Under the pieces are notes generated by a model, which was not told the DNA's origin, searched no databases, and saw only the letters and a list, made by a program, of their open reading frames with translations. A stretch of 64,000 nucleotides of DNA from Paenibacillus hunanensis. Its GTDB lineage: Bacteria > Bacillota > Bacilli > Paenibacillales > Paenibacillaceae. The DNA lies in contig NZ_BMMB01000001.1 of the NCBI RefSeq assembly GCF_014645615.1, positions 62,001-126,000 of the forward strand, read 5' to 3'. The position numbers were made by a program, and so were the translations under genes. This document shows, one piece after another, positions 35,698-44,361 of this stretch (its first letter is position 1; the number at the start of each line of letters is the position of its first letter).

Positions 35698-36732
35698 ATG
35701 TTGAAACGTTTTTCGTTCGTCATTGTTTCGGTATTGCTTGTTGCAATGCTGTCTGCATGTGCATCAGGCGGTTCTAAATCCGAACAATCGGCTTCAGGCA
35801 GTGAAAGCGGCACCGCAAAGAAGAGAATTGCACTTGTGCTTCCAGAGGAAATCGGAGTGAATCAGTTTTTTGTACAGATGGATGAAGGGTTTCAAAAGGC
35901 AGGGAAGGAGTTTGGAGTAGAGACAAAAACGATCCAATCGTCCGACCCTACTGCGTTTGAACAAAATATGCGTGCAACGGTTGCGGAGAACTATGATCTG
36001 ATCATTACAGCGACATTCCAGGCAGAGGATGTATTGAAGCAGGTTGCTCAGGAGAATCCAGACAAATCGTTTGCCATTATCGACACCACAGTCGATCTGC
36101 CAAATGTGCGCAGTGTCGGCTTCCGTGAATATGAAGCATCGTATCTGCTCGGTGCAGCCGCAGGTCTGGCGACAAAAACGAATGTAGTCGGCATGGTCGC
36201 AGCTCAGGATGTACCACTGCTGAAAAAGTATAGCGAAGGCTTCAAGCAGGGATTGGAATCGGTCAATCCGAAGGCCAAATTCCTGATCGGCTATGTGGGA
36301 AGCTTCAACGACCCAGCAAAAGCGAAGGAGCTTGCACTGGTGCAATACGGTCAGGGCGCTGACTTTGTCGCAGGTGCATCGGCAACAAGTGATCTCGGTG
36401 TGTTCGAAGCTGCGAAGGAGAAAAACCTGTACACCTCCGGTCAGGATACGGATCGTACAGTAGAAGATCCCGATCATATCGTGCTGTCTCAACTCAAAGG
36501 AACCGACGCGGTAGCGTATGAGACAGTGAAGGACTTCGTTAATGGCAGCTTCAAATTCGGCACCGCCAACTACGGTCTGAAGGAAGATGGCGTAGGTCTT
36601 ACATTTGTTACGAAGGATAGTGAATCCAAGCTGAGCCCATTTATCGGTGAGGCGAATATCACAAAGCTGAAGCAGATCAAGGACGACATCGTTTCTGGCA
36701 AAATCGTTGTGAAAAATCCGTTAGAGCAATAA
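35698..36732 (+). CDS. nupN: BMP-family nucleoside-binding lipoprotein
   Basis: A 344-residue lipoprotein with lipobox LSAC (Cys21) and a Ser-rich linker, then the BmpA/TmpC fold: RIALVLPEEIGVNQFF, the YDLIITATFQ hinge, a SVGFREYEASYLLGAAAGL segment and FVAGASATSDLGVFEAAKE. Members bind purine nucleosides outside the membrane for the NupOPQ ABC importer encoded next. The ATG follows AGGGGAAT. A hairpin terminator separates it from the ATPase gene, which would keep the binding protein in excess. Confidence 0.87.
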   Translation: MLKRFSFVIVSVLLVAMLSACASGGSKSEQSASGSESGTAKKRIALVLPEEIGVNQFFVQMDEGFQKAGKEFGVETKTIQSSDPTAFEQNMRATVAENYDLIITATFQAEDVLKQVAQENPDKSFAIIDTTVDLPNVRSVGFREYEASYLLGAAAGLATKTNVVGMVAAQDVPLLKKYSEGFKQGLESVNPKAKFLIGYVGSFNDPAKAKELALVQYGQGADFVAGASATSDLGVFEAAKEKNLYTSGQDTDRTVEDPDHIVLSQLKGTDAVAYETVKDFVNGSFKFGTANYGLKEDGVGLTFVTKDSESKLSPFIGEANITKLKQIKDDIVSGKIVVKNPLEQ

Positions 36733-36833
36733 TACGCTTCATCTATATTGGTGTCTTATCTTAATCTCTCTAATCGACAGGATGATCACCTTCATCCTCC
36801 ATATGAATACGATATTAGCACGGCAAGTTGACG

Positions 36834-36866
36834 AAACCGGCTGCTTCACCGAGCAGCCGGTTTTGT
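36834..36866 (+). terminator. Internal terminator/attenuator between nupN and nupO
   Basis: AAACCGGCTGCT pairs with AGCAGCCGGTTTT around a short loop, followed by GTTCT. Partial termination here would give more binding protein than transporter. Confidence 0.75.
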
Positions 36867-36909
36867 TCTATCTGTAGGGATGATTCGGGCAACAGGAGGG
36901 AACAAGCAG

Positions 36910-38418
36910 ATGACCGTTTTGCTAGAAATGCAGGGCATTACAAAAAAATACGGCGATTTTACCGCCAATCACGATATTCATTTTGATGTGCGTAAGGGTG
37001 AGATTCATGCGCTTGTCGGGGAAAATGGAGCAGGCAAGACGACTATGATGCGTATGCTGTATGGTATGGAGCAGCCCACCGCTGGGCGTATTCTTGTGAA
37101 TGGCAAAGAGGTTCATTTTCACGATCCGTCCCAGGCGATCCGGCATGGCATCGGGATGGTGCATCAGCATTTTATGCTATTTCCAAGCTTTACTCTGGCA
37201 GAAAATATCGTGATTGGTGGCGAACCGAAAAAGGGAGCTTTTTTCGATCGACAATCCGCGGCAGACAAGGTACGTGAACTGGGCGAGCGGTACGGCATGC
37301 CGATTGATCCGTGGAAAAAGGCAGGCGATTGTCCGCTCGGTATTCAGCAGCGGACGGAGATTCTAAAGGTGCTGTATCAGGGTGCTGACGTAATTATTCT
37401 CGATGAGCCGACAGGTGTACTCACGCCGGGTGAGGTGAAGGAGCTGCTCGCCGCGATCAAGGGGCTAGCAGCGCAGGGGAAAAGCTTTATTTTGATCACG
37501 CATAAGCTGCATGAGGTGATGGAGGCAGCAGATCGGATTACAGTGCTACGCGATGGTGTCATTACCGGACAGATGGCGGCAAATGATACCGATGAGGAGC
37601 AAATCTCGCGCCTGATGGTGGGGCGTGAGCTTGTCCAGATGAGTCGCGCCGCTCGTGAGCCTGGCGAAAAGGTGCTGGATATACAGGCGATCAAGCTGGC
37701 AGGTGGCAAAGGCAGTAAGCCGCTGCTGGATGATGTATCGCTATCGGTACGCCGCGGTGAGATTGTCGGTATTGCTGGCATTTCTGGTAATGGACAATCT
37801 GAGCTATTGCAGGTGATTTCAGGCTTACGACAGCCAGATCGTGGAACGGTAGAGCTAAATGGTGCCGATGTAACGGGTGCGCCTGTACGTCAGATTCGTG
37901 AGCAGGGACTGGCACATATTCCAGAGGATCGATATCTATGGGGCGCTTCCCGGGACGCGACTGTGCTGGATAACGGATTAATGGGACATCAGCAACGCTT
38001 TCGCAAGCGTGGTCTGATTGATCGTTCCTCATTGCGTAAGGTGATGAATGAATGGGTACAGCGCTTTGCGATTAAGACAGGATCACTGGATACACAGGCA
38101 CAATTTCTGTCAGGTGGTAATTTGCAAAAGCTGATCGCAGCGCGCGAGTTCGCACAGCAGCAGCCTTTTCTGATTGCGGCGGAGCCCACGCGTGGTGTCG
38201 ATGTGGGTGCGATGGAGCTGATTCATGGGGAGCTGCTGGAGCGTTGCCGTGGTGGCGATGGGATTCTACTTGTTTCCTCAGAATTAACGGAAATTTTAAA
38301 GTTATCTGACCGGATTCTGGTCATGTATGAAGGTCGCATTGCAGGTGAACTGACCGCAGAGCAGGCAACCGAGGAGCAGATCAGTCTGCTGATGGCAGGA
38401 GGGAAAAGGCAATCATGA
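36910..38418 (+). CDS. nupO: Nucleoside ABC importer ATPase (two ATPase domains)
   Basis: ATG 36910 lies nine bases after AGGAGGG and gives 502 residues with two tandem ABC modules. The first has Walker A GENGAGKTT, LGIQQRTEIL as signature and VIILDEPTGVLTPGE. The second has GISGNGQSE as a degenerate Walker A, LSGGNLQKL as signature and LIAAEPTRGVDVGA. This is the RbsA/NupO layout. It energises the permeases encoded next, and its stop overlaps nupP by ATGA. Confidence 0.88.
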   Translation: MTVLLEMQGITKKYGDFTANHDIHFDVRKGEIHALVGENGAGKTTMMRMLYGMEQPTAGRILVNGKEVHFHDPSQAIRHGIGMVHQHFMLFPSFTLAENIVIGGEPKKGAFFDRQSAADKVRELGERYGMPIDPWKKAGDCPLGIQQRTEILKVLYQGADVIILDEPTGVLTPGEVKELLAAIKGLAAQGKSFILITHKLHEVMEAADRITVLRDGVITGQMAANDTDEEQISRLMVGRELVQMSRAAREPGEKVLDIQAIKLAGGKGSKPLLDDVSLSVRRGEIVGIAGISGNGQSELLQVISGLRQPDRGTVELNGADVTGAPVRQIREQGLAHIPEDRYLWGASRDATVLDNGLMGHQQRFRKRGLIDRSSLRKVMNEWVQRFAIKTGSLDTQAQFLSGGNLQKLIAAREFAQQQPFLIAAEPTRGVDVGAMELIHGELLERCRGGDGILLVSSELTEILKLSDRILVMYEGRIAGELTAEQATEEQISLLMAGGKRQS

Positions 38419-39482
38419 ATGTAATTAAACGTACACTGCTAGGGATGCTACAGCCCGTCGTTGCGGTTCTGATCGGGCTGATCGCTGGAGCGGTGGCGAT
38501 TCTGCTCATCGGTGATTCGGTTGTCGATACGTATCGCGAGATGTGGAATGGCGCCTTTGGAAGCTTTTATTTTCTGACCAATACGTTAACACGAGCAACA
38601 CCGATTATTTTGACTGGACTCGGTGTGGCGCTGGCGTTTCGAGCGGGCTTTTTTAATATGGGAGCGACCGGACAGATGGTGCTGGGTGGTCTTGCCGCGG
38701 CAATTACCGGTCTATATATGCCCGGCCCGGGCTGGCTGGTCATGATCATGGCACTGCTGGTTGGGATGGTTGTAGGCGGCTTGTGGTCGTTATTTGCAGG
38801 GTATATGGATGCACGCTTCGGTGTGAATCTGCTGATCTCCACCTTGCTGCTCAATTATATCGCTTCCCTGTTCGCTGGCTATATGGTGTCATTTCCACTC
38901 AAGGATCGCACAGGCTCAGCGGCGATGTCACAGACACCGATGCTGGAAGCGGATGTGTGGCTACCGAAGCTATTTTCCGGTATGAGTCTGCATGCAGGCT
39001 TTATTCTAGCGGTGCTGGCAGCGGTTGCGATCTACATTTTCATCCATCATTCGGTTGCAGGCTATGAGATTCGGATGCTGGGTAATAATCCATTCTTTGC
39101 CGCTTATGGTGGGGTGAAACGTGGACGGATGATGGTCGTAGCGATGCTGACAAGCGGTGCGCTGGCTGGATTGGCTGGAGCAGGCGAGGTGCTTGGTACA
39201 CAGCACCGTTATCTGGACGGAGCGCTTACGTCAGCCGATTATGGCTGGAGTGGCATTATGGCGACGCTGCTTGCTTCCTCGCATCCGATTGGAACAGCGG
39301 TTGCTGGTATTTTACTAGCCGCACTGCAAACAGGCGCGATGGGCGTGGAGCGGAATACAAATGTGCCGTTGGAGGTAGCTAGCGTCATTCAGGCGACACT
39401 TACGCTATTTGTATCGGCACGCTTTGGTTATCTGTTCCTCAAACGCAGAAAGGAGCGTAAAAATAATGGATCAGCTGTTTGA
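38415..39482 (+). CDS. nupP: Nucleoside ABC importer permease 1
   Basis: A 355-residue permease of the BPD_transp_2 (RbsC/YufP) family with about nine helices, starting at an ATGA overlap with nupO. It includes LTGLGVALAFRAGFFNMGATGQMVLGG, the typical start of the NupP core, and GALAGLAGAGEVLGTQHRYLDG. The C-terminus is basic. It should pair with NupQ, whose start lies 17 bp before this stop. Confidence 0.87.
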   Translation: MNVIKRTLLGMLQPVVAVLIGLIAGAVAILLIGDSVVDTYREMWNGAFGSFYFLTNTLTRATPIILTGLGVALAFRAGFFNMGATGQMVLGGLAAAITGLYMPGPGWLVMIMALLVGMVVGGLWSLFAGYMDARFGVNLLISTLLLNYIASLFAGYMVSFPLKDRTGSAAMSQTPMLEADVWLPKLFSGMSLHAGFILAVLAAVAIYIFIHHSVAGYEIRMLGNNPFFAAYGGVKRGRMMVVAMLTSGALAGLAGAGEVLGTQHRYLDGALTSADYGWSGIMATLLASSHPIGTAVAGILLAALQTGAMGVERNTNVPLEVASVIQATLTLFVSARFGYLFLKRRKERKNNGSAV

Positions 39483-40389
39483 TATCTCGCTGTTTAACTC
39501 CACCCTGCGTATTTTGACGCCCATTCTGTTAGCGGCGCTGGGCGGTGCGATCTGCGCACGGGTCGGGCTGTTCAATGTCGGTCTGGAGGGACTGGTGCTG
39601 GTCGGTGCCTTTTCCGCGATTCTAGGTAATCATTTGCTTGGTAATGTGTGGCTGGCGGTGCTGTTTGCGGTTATTTGTGTGATGCTATTTTCGTTATTGT
39701 TTGCGTATGTGAGTATTAATCTAAGGGCTAATGTAATTGTCGTCGGGATCTCGCTTAACTTTCTGGCGGCGGGCTTAACGACCTTCTGTCTGCGTGCGAT
39801 CTTCGATGTGAAGGGCGCTTATTATGATAAAAATATGCAGGGCTTGCCGCGCTGGGACATTCCGCTCATTAAGGATATTCCGGTGCTGGGCGGCATCGTA
39901 TCCGGTCATTCGCCACTTGTGTATGCAGCCTTCGCGGCGGCTATTCTTATGTGGGTGTATCTGTTCAAAACGGTGAGCGGCTTCCGTCTGCGTGCCGCTG
40001 GCGAGAATCCGGTTGCTGCACAAAGTCTGGGTATTCCGGTACGGCGTATTCAATATGGTGCGGTGCTCGTGTCCGGTGCGCTATGCGGACTGGCAGGTGC
40101 GCAGCTATCGCTCGGTCAGGTGACGATGTTCACCGAGGGGATGACCGCAGGGCGGGGCTTTATCGCACTCGTAGCGACGATGCTCGGTCAGTCGAATCCG
40201 CTTGGTGTAGTCGCATCCAGTCTGCTGTTTGGCTTGATGGATGCGTTCAGCATTCGCTTGCAGGGCTTTGCGCTTCCAGCTCAGTTTACCCAGATGCTAC
40301 CTTATATTATGACGCTGGCAGCAATGTTCTTTTTCAAGGATCGCAGCTATCTCAAGGATGCACAGCGTGCGAACGGTAGCTCACGTTGA
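39466..40389 (+). CDS. nupQ: Nucleoside ABC importer permease 2
   Basis: ATG 39466 follows AAAGGAGCG and lies inside the end of nupP; a start at 39409 lacks a site. The 307-residue protein has the YufQ/NupQ pattern TPILLAALGGAICARVGLFNVGLEGLVLVGAF and GALCGLAGAQLSLGQVTMFTEGMTAGRGFIAL with about eight membrane helices. It completes the importer. Confidence 0.87.
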   Translation: MDQLFDISLFNSTLRILTPILLAALGGAICARVGLFNVGLEGLVLVGAFSAILGNHLLGNVWLAVLFAVICVMLFSLLFAYVSINLRANVIVVGISLNFLAAGLTTFCLRAIFDVKGAYYDKNMQGLPRWDIPLIKDIPVLGGIVSGHSPLVYAAFAAAILMWVYLFKTVSGFRLRAAGENPVAAQSLGIPVRRIQYGAVLVSGALCGLAGAQLSLGQVTMFTEGMTAGRGFIALVATMLGQSNPLGVVASSLLFGLMDAFSIRLQGFALPAQFTQMLPYIMTLAAMFFFKDRSYLKDAQRANGSSR

Positions 40390-40497
40390 TCTATACATCC
40401 GAGCGTTAGTCCACGATCAGATGATCCGATTCTTTTGTAATAAAATGCAGTATACAATAGAGCTATACATCAGGTGATTACAGGGGAGGGGAAAGGC

Positions 40498-41187
40498 ATG
40501 ACAGGCAGCAGTAAAAAGGCAGACCGAATCAAAGCCTCCAAAACGCCGCTTGCTCACAATCTGTCAGCAGAGCAGGCGAAAAGGCTGCCACCGGGGCAGT
40601 TTTTGACGGATAAGTTTCCGATTTTGCATGAGGGCGATGTGCCAGAGATTGATCTGAACACATGGCGATTGCGCATTTTCGGAGCGGTGGAGCAGGAGCA
40701 AGACATTTCGTTTGAGCAGATCATGGACTTGCCACGAGTCGAGATTACCGATGATATTCACTGTGTAACGCGCTGGTCAAAGTTCGATACGCGCTGGGAA
40801 GGCGTTCGCTTTCGCGATCTGCTGGAGCAGCTGGGAATTCATGTTCAGCCTGAAGCGACGCATGTGATGGTGCATGGCGGCAATGCTTACGAGACCAATG
40901 TACCGCTAGCGGATCTAATGGGAGATCATGTGCTGCTCGCCTATCATTATGATGGAAAGCCACTAACGCCGAAGCACGGCTGGCCGCTGCGTCTGGTCGT
41001 GCCGCATCTGTACTTCTGGAAAAGTGCGAAGTGGATCGAAGGGCTTGAGTTTATGACAGCGGATCGTCCGGGCTTCTGGGAGCAAAATGGCTTCCATAAC
41101 GTAGCCGATCCGTTTCGTGAGGAACGTTTCTCCGGTGAGGCGCTGCCGATCCCGGAAGATGAATGGACGAAAAAGGAGTATGATTGA
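40498..41187 (+). CDS. Molybdopterin-dependent oxidoreductase, YuiH/sulfite-oxidase fold
   Basis: ATG 40498 follows GGGGAGGGGAAAGGC and gives 229 residues. The oxidoreductase molybdopterin-binding core is visible as WRLRIFGAVE, ITDDIHCVTRWSKFDTRWEGVRF with the Mo-ligand Cys and LTPKHGWPLRLVVPHLYFWKSAKWI. There is no Tat signal, unlike MsrP, so it acts in the cytoplasm. It lies 108 bp after the nucleoside importer and three bases before the nucleoside phosphorylase gene. The substrate is unknown. Confidence 0.85.
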   Translation: MTGSSKKADRIKASKTPLAHNLSAEQAKRLPPGQFLTDKFPILHEGDVPEIDLNTWRLRIFGAVEQEQDISFEQIMDLPRVEITDDIHCVTRWSKFDTRWEGVRFRDLLEQLGIHVQPEATHVMVHGGNAYETNVPLADLMGDHVLLAYHYDGKPLTPKHGWPLRLVVPHLYFWKSAKWIEGLEFMTADRPGFWEQNGFHNVADPFREERFSGEALPIPEDEWTKKEYD

Positions 41188-41190
41188 GCG

Positions 41191-41925
41191 ATGCTAATGC
41201 CGATTTTGCAAGTGAATAGTGAGGATATTCCAGAATACGCGATTGTATGTGGTGATCCCAAGCGCGCAGCTGCGATAGCTGCCAAGCTGGATCAGCCGCG
41301 TGAGCTTGCTTTTAGCCGCGAATATCGCAGCTTTGTCGGTACAAAGGGTGGCGTAGCGATTGCTGTGGTGAGTCACGGTGTAGGCTCGCCTGGCGCTGCG
41401 GTATGCTTTGAGGAGCTAATCCGTGCAGGGGTGAAGACGCTGATTCGAGTGGGGACGGCTGGCTCGTATTCTGCGGATCATCCAGCAGGTAGTCTAATCG
41501 TGAGTACCGCAGCGGTGCGTACAGATGGTCTGACACGTCAGCTTGTGCCAGAGACGTTCCCGGCTGTTGCAGATAGCGCGGTAACCGAGGCGCTGTATCA
41601 TGCGGCACGTCAGGGCGATGGAATCGTGAGCAAGGGCATCACGGTGACGCTGGATGTATTCTTCAATGGAGTAGAGGAATTCCCGCATCGTAAGTTCAAG
41701 CAGGCTGGCGCACTTGCAGTCGAGATGGAAATCTCTGCGCTGTACATTATCGCTTCACTGCGCGGCGTGCGTGCAGGCGCGATCGTGGCAATTGATGGGT
41801 ATGCGGATGCCGATCTGGCAGCTGAATATGACCCGCATACGACAGCTGTAGCGGATGCTGTACAGCGTGAGATGGACGCAGCTATTGCAGCACTTGTAGC
41901 GCTGGCAGGTCAGGAGCACGTTTAG
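41191..41925 (+). CDS. Nucleoside phosphorylase (uridine/purine phosphorylase type)
   Basis: A 244-residue PNP/UDP-family protein: CGDPKRAAAIA (phosphate-binding Gly/Arg region), VVSHGVGSPGAAVCFEELI, LIRVGTAGS and AVEMEISALYIIASLRGV, the nucleoside-binding Glu-Met-Glu motif. It cleaves a nucleoside with phosphate to base and ribose-1-phosphate. Located just after the nucleoside importer, it would start salvage of imported nucleosides. The start is three bases after the previous stop. Confidence 0.85.
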   Translation: MLMPILQVNSEDIPEYAIVCGDPKRAAAIAAKLDQPRELAFSREYRSFVGTKGGVAIAVVSHGVGSPGAAVCFEELIRAGVKTLIRVGTAGSYSADHPAGSLIVSTAAVRTDGLTRQLVPETFPAVADSAVTEALYHAARQGDGIVSKGITVTLDVFFNGVEEFPHRKFKQAGALAVEMEISALYIIASLRGVRAGAIVAIDGYADADLAAEYDPHTTAVADAVQREMDAAIAALVALAGQEHV

Positions 41926-42177
41926 TTCACTGTTGGGATATGGGGTAGGAGTAGGTAGGATGGCTCTCGCCGCAGCAATCCATTTGGAGTAGAAAAGGCT
42001 ACAATTAAAGTAGTAATTCTGGATGTATGAGGTGTAGAGGTGGTTCACGTAAATGCACCCTATATAAAGGTACTATGTATAATCGTGCCGAATGTAACAG
42101 TAGCTCAGAAGCACGCCTATAGCTGAACGTAATTCGAGCTAGCGAATCGAATCTATTTTCTATACTCGAAAATACTC
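41926..42177. other. Intergenic gap without gene
   Basis: I see no coding frame, RNA motif or repeat here before the terminator at 42178. Confidence 0.4.
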
Positions 42178-42217
42178 AAAAGCCTGCCCTGCTGCTATTG
42201 CACAGGTCAGGCTTTTT
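42178..42217 (+). terminator. Rho-independent terminator
   Basis: AAAAGCCTGCCCTG pairs with CAGGTCAGGCTTTTT with one mismatch, ending in TTTTT. It ends the nucleoside salvage transcript. Confidence 0.82.
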
Positions 42218-42434
42218 AATGTTAAAACATGGATCAAGTGAGAGTAGCAGAAAATCTATAGTAAGAATAAACGCTTAGGTTGTATGCGCTCTTCCCCTGT
42301 GCGTTCCGCCTATTTCTACTATAAAATGCAGCACAAATTAGATAAGTTCCTTGTCTTTTCTTTCCATTTATTACATACAAAATCCCATATTTGAAAGCTA
42401 TAGTTAAACTCATTTACTTCCTGTAACAATTTAG

Positions 42435-42463
42435 TTGACAAATGGTTAAGCGCTACCTATTCT
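42435..42463 (+). promoter_or_regulatory. Promoter of the nik-like operon
   Basis: A perfect TTGACA (42435-42440) and TATTCT (42458-42463) are 17 bases apart. A Fur-like box begins 14 bases after the -10. Confidence 0.6.
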
Positions 42464-42476
42464 TATTAAATGAAGA

Positions 42477-42491
42477 TGATAATCGTTATCA
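42477..42491 (+). promoter_or_regulatory. Fur-like operator (7-1-7 box)
   Basis: TGATAATCGTTATCA matches TGATAATNATTATCA at all but one position. It covers the expected transcription start region, so a metal-bound Fur-family repressor could block the promoter. Zur and PerR boxes differ more at the outer bases. Confidence 0.65.
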
Positions 42492-42518
42492 ATAGAATAG
42501 AGAAGGGGTTAGACCATT

Positions 42519-44153
42519 ATGTTACTTCGCTTCAAACGTTCCTCTATGCTTTTGCTTACTATGTCGCTCGCTCTAGTAGCTATTCTGGCGGGCTGCGGAA
42601 GCAATCCAGAGTCATCGGCAGCAGGTACTGCCAAAGATCCATCCATTCGTTCGATTACGATGTCATGGCCACGCGATGTTGGCGTCATGAATCCACATAC
42701 ATATAATCCATCGCAGCTATTTGCGCAGTCGATGCTATATGATCCGCTCGTACACTATGGTGAAAACGGCAAGCTGGAACCCGCACTTGCCGAGTCATGG
42801 ACGATCTCCAAGGATGGCAAGGTATACACGTTCAAGCTACGTCCGAATGTGAAATTCTCTGACGGTAGTGCTTTTAATGCAGCCATTGTGAAAAAGAACT
42901 TTGATGCTGTAATGCTGCATAAGGATACACATAGCTGGCTCGGTCTGGTCGGTGTGATCGCCAAAACCGAAGCGGTTAACGATCTAACCTTCCGCATGAC
43001 ACTGACTGAGCCGTATTACCCGGCATTGCAGGATCTGTCGGTTGTACGTCCATTCCGTTTCCTGGGCGCAGCCGGATTCCCGAATAATGGCGACACAGCA
43101 ACAGGGATCAAGGAGCCTGTCGGAACTGGCGCATGGGTGCTGGCAGATTACAAGCAGGATGAATATGCAGTGTTCAAGCGCAACCCTCATTACTGGGGTA
43201 AAGCTCCAGCACTCGATCAGGTAACCGTCAAGATTATCCCTGATGCAGAGACACGCGTAGCCGCATTTGAAAAGGGTGAGCTGGATCTGATCTATGGTGA
43301 GGGTGTAATCAGTCTGGATGCGTTCAAGCAGCTGCGTGACAATAAAGATTATGTAACCAAGCTGTCTGACCCGGTCGGTACACGCAGCTTGCTGCTTAAC
43401 TCATCCAATCCGAAGCTGGCAGATATACGCGTACGCCAGGCATTACAGCAGGGCTTTAACAAGCAAGCAATGGTAGAAGGCATTACCTCCGGTCTGGAGG
43501 AGCCAGCCGATACGATCCTGTCGAAAAACTATCCGTATACAAATGTGGATATCGAGACAGCAGGCAATACGTACAATGTACAGCATGCTCAGGCACTGCT
43601 GGATGAAGCAGGCTGGAAGCTACCAGCAGGCGGCACAGTACGTGAGAAGGATGGGCAGCCGCTGGAATTGGAATTGATTTACGACAAAACCGATCCGATT
43701 CAAAAGGCGATGGCAGAGACGATTCAAGCGGAGTGGAGCGCAATCGGCGTGAAGGTGAATCTGACGGGGCTGGAGCTGACTGTACAGATCAAGCGCCTCA
43801 AGGCAAACGACTTCGACCTGTACTTCTGGTACAACTACGGCGCTCCTTATGATCCACATTCGTTCATTAACGTTGTCGCTAAAAAAGGCTTTGGTATTGC
43901 CGAGACACTCAGTGCTGTACCGAACAAAGCAGCACTGGATCAGCAGATTCGTGAAGCATTGTCCTCCACGGATGAAACGAAGCGTCAGGAGCTGTATCAC
44001 TCGATCCTGAGCACATTAAACGAGCAGTCTGCGATTGTACCGATTTCATATGTGAAAAAGACAGCTGTTTATCATAAAAATATCGCTTCCTTCGCTTTCC
44101 CAGCGAACCGCGACGAAAATGCATTCTTCGGTATCACATTGAGTCAGCCATAA
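42519..44153 (+). CDS. nikA: Nickel/peptide ABC transporter binding lipoprotein, NikA-like
   Basis: A 544-residue lipoprotein (lipobox LAGC, Cys26) of the SBP_bac_5 family. The segment SWPRDVGVMNPHTYNPSQLFAQSMLYDPLV is close to the NikA/CntA start, followed by LAESWTISKDGKVYTFKLRPNVKFSDG and the VGTGAWVL region. It captures nickel, a metal-chelate or a peptide outside the cell. AGAAGGGG precedes the ATG. A Fur-like box overlaps its promoter, which argues for a metal-linked ligand. A 207-bp gap follows before the permease genes. Confidence 0.82.
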   Translation: MLLRFKRSSMLLLTMSLALVAILAGCGSNPESSAAGTAKDPSIRSITMSWPRDVGVMNPHTYNPSQLFAQSMLYDPLVHYGENGKLEPALAESWTISKDGKVYTFKLRPNVKFSDGSAFNAAIVKKNFDAVMLHKDTHSWLGLVGVIAKTEAVNDLTFRMTLTEPYYPALQDLSVVRPFRFLGAAGFPNNGDTATGIKEPVGTGAWVLADYKQDEYAVFKRNPHYWGKAPALDQVTVKIIPDAETRVAAFEKGELDLIYGEGVISLDAFKQLRDNKDYVTKLSDPVGTRSLLLNSSNPKLADIRVRQALQQGFNKQAMVEGITSGLEEPADTILSKNYPYTNVDIETAGNTYNVQHAQALLDEAGWKLPAGGTVREKDGQPLELELIYDKTDPIQKAMAETIQAEWSAIGVKVNLTGLELTVQIKRLKANDFDLYFWYNYGAPYDPHSFINVVAKKGFGIAETLSAVPNKAALDQQIREALSSTDETKRQELYHSILSTLNEQSAIVPISYVKKTAVYHKNIASFAFPANRDENAFFGITLSQP

Positions 44154-44212
44154 AGCGATGGAGCTTGTTCTACTGGTTATGACGAGCGATTAGGAAATTA
44201 TACTTGTACATC

Positions 44213-44296
44213 ACACGGCGGCAGGCATGGTGGCAAGTTAGGAGCATCGGGTTCACACCGTAATGCTGCTGGCTTGTCCATGCTTGACTGCCGTGT
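44213..44296 (+). other. Long hairpin between nikA and nikB
   Basis: ACACGGC (44213-44219) with GCCGTGT (44290-44296) and GCATGG (44225-44230) with CCATGC (44278-44283) form a two-part stem with an internal loop. No T run follows. It may stabilise the upstream binding-protein mRNA or attenuate transcription. Confidence 0.45.
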
Positions 44297-44361
44297 ATCG
44301 CGTCCGTGATCCCCTTACTATAGAACGTGCAGATGGCAAAGGACAGGAGGGAAAAGCACCC

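Noticed and set aside
44213..44296. NiCo or cobalamin riboswitch before nikB
   Set aside because: The conserved cores of these riboswitches are not found; only a general hairpin is visible.
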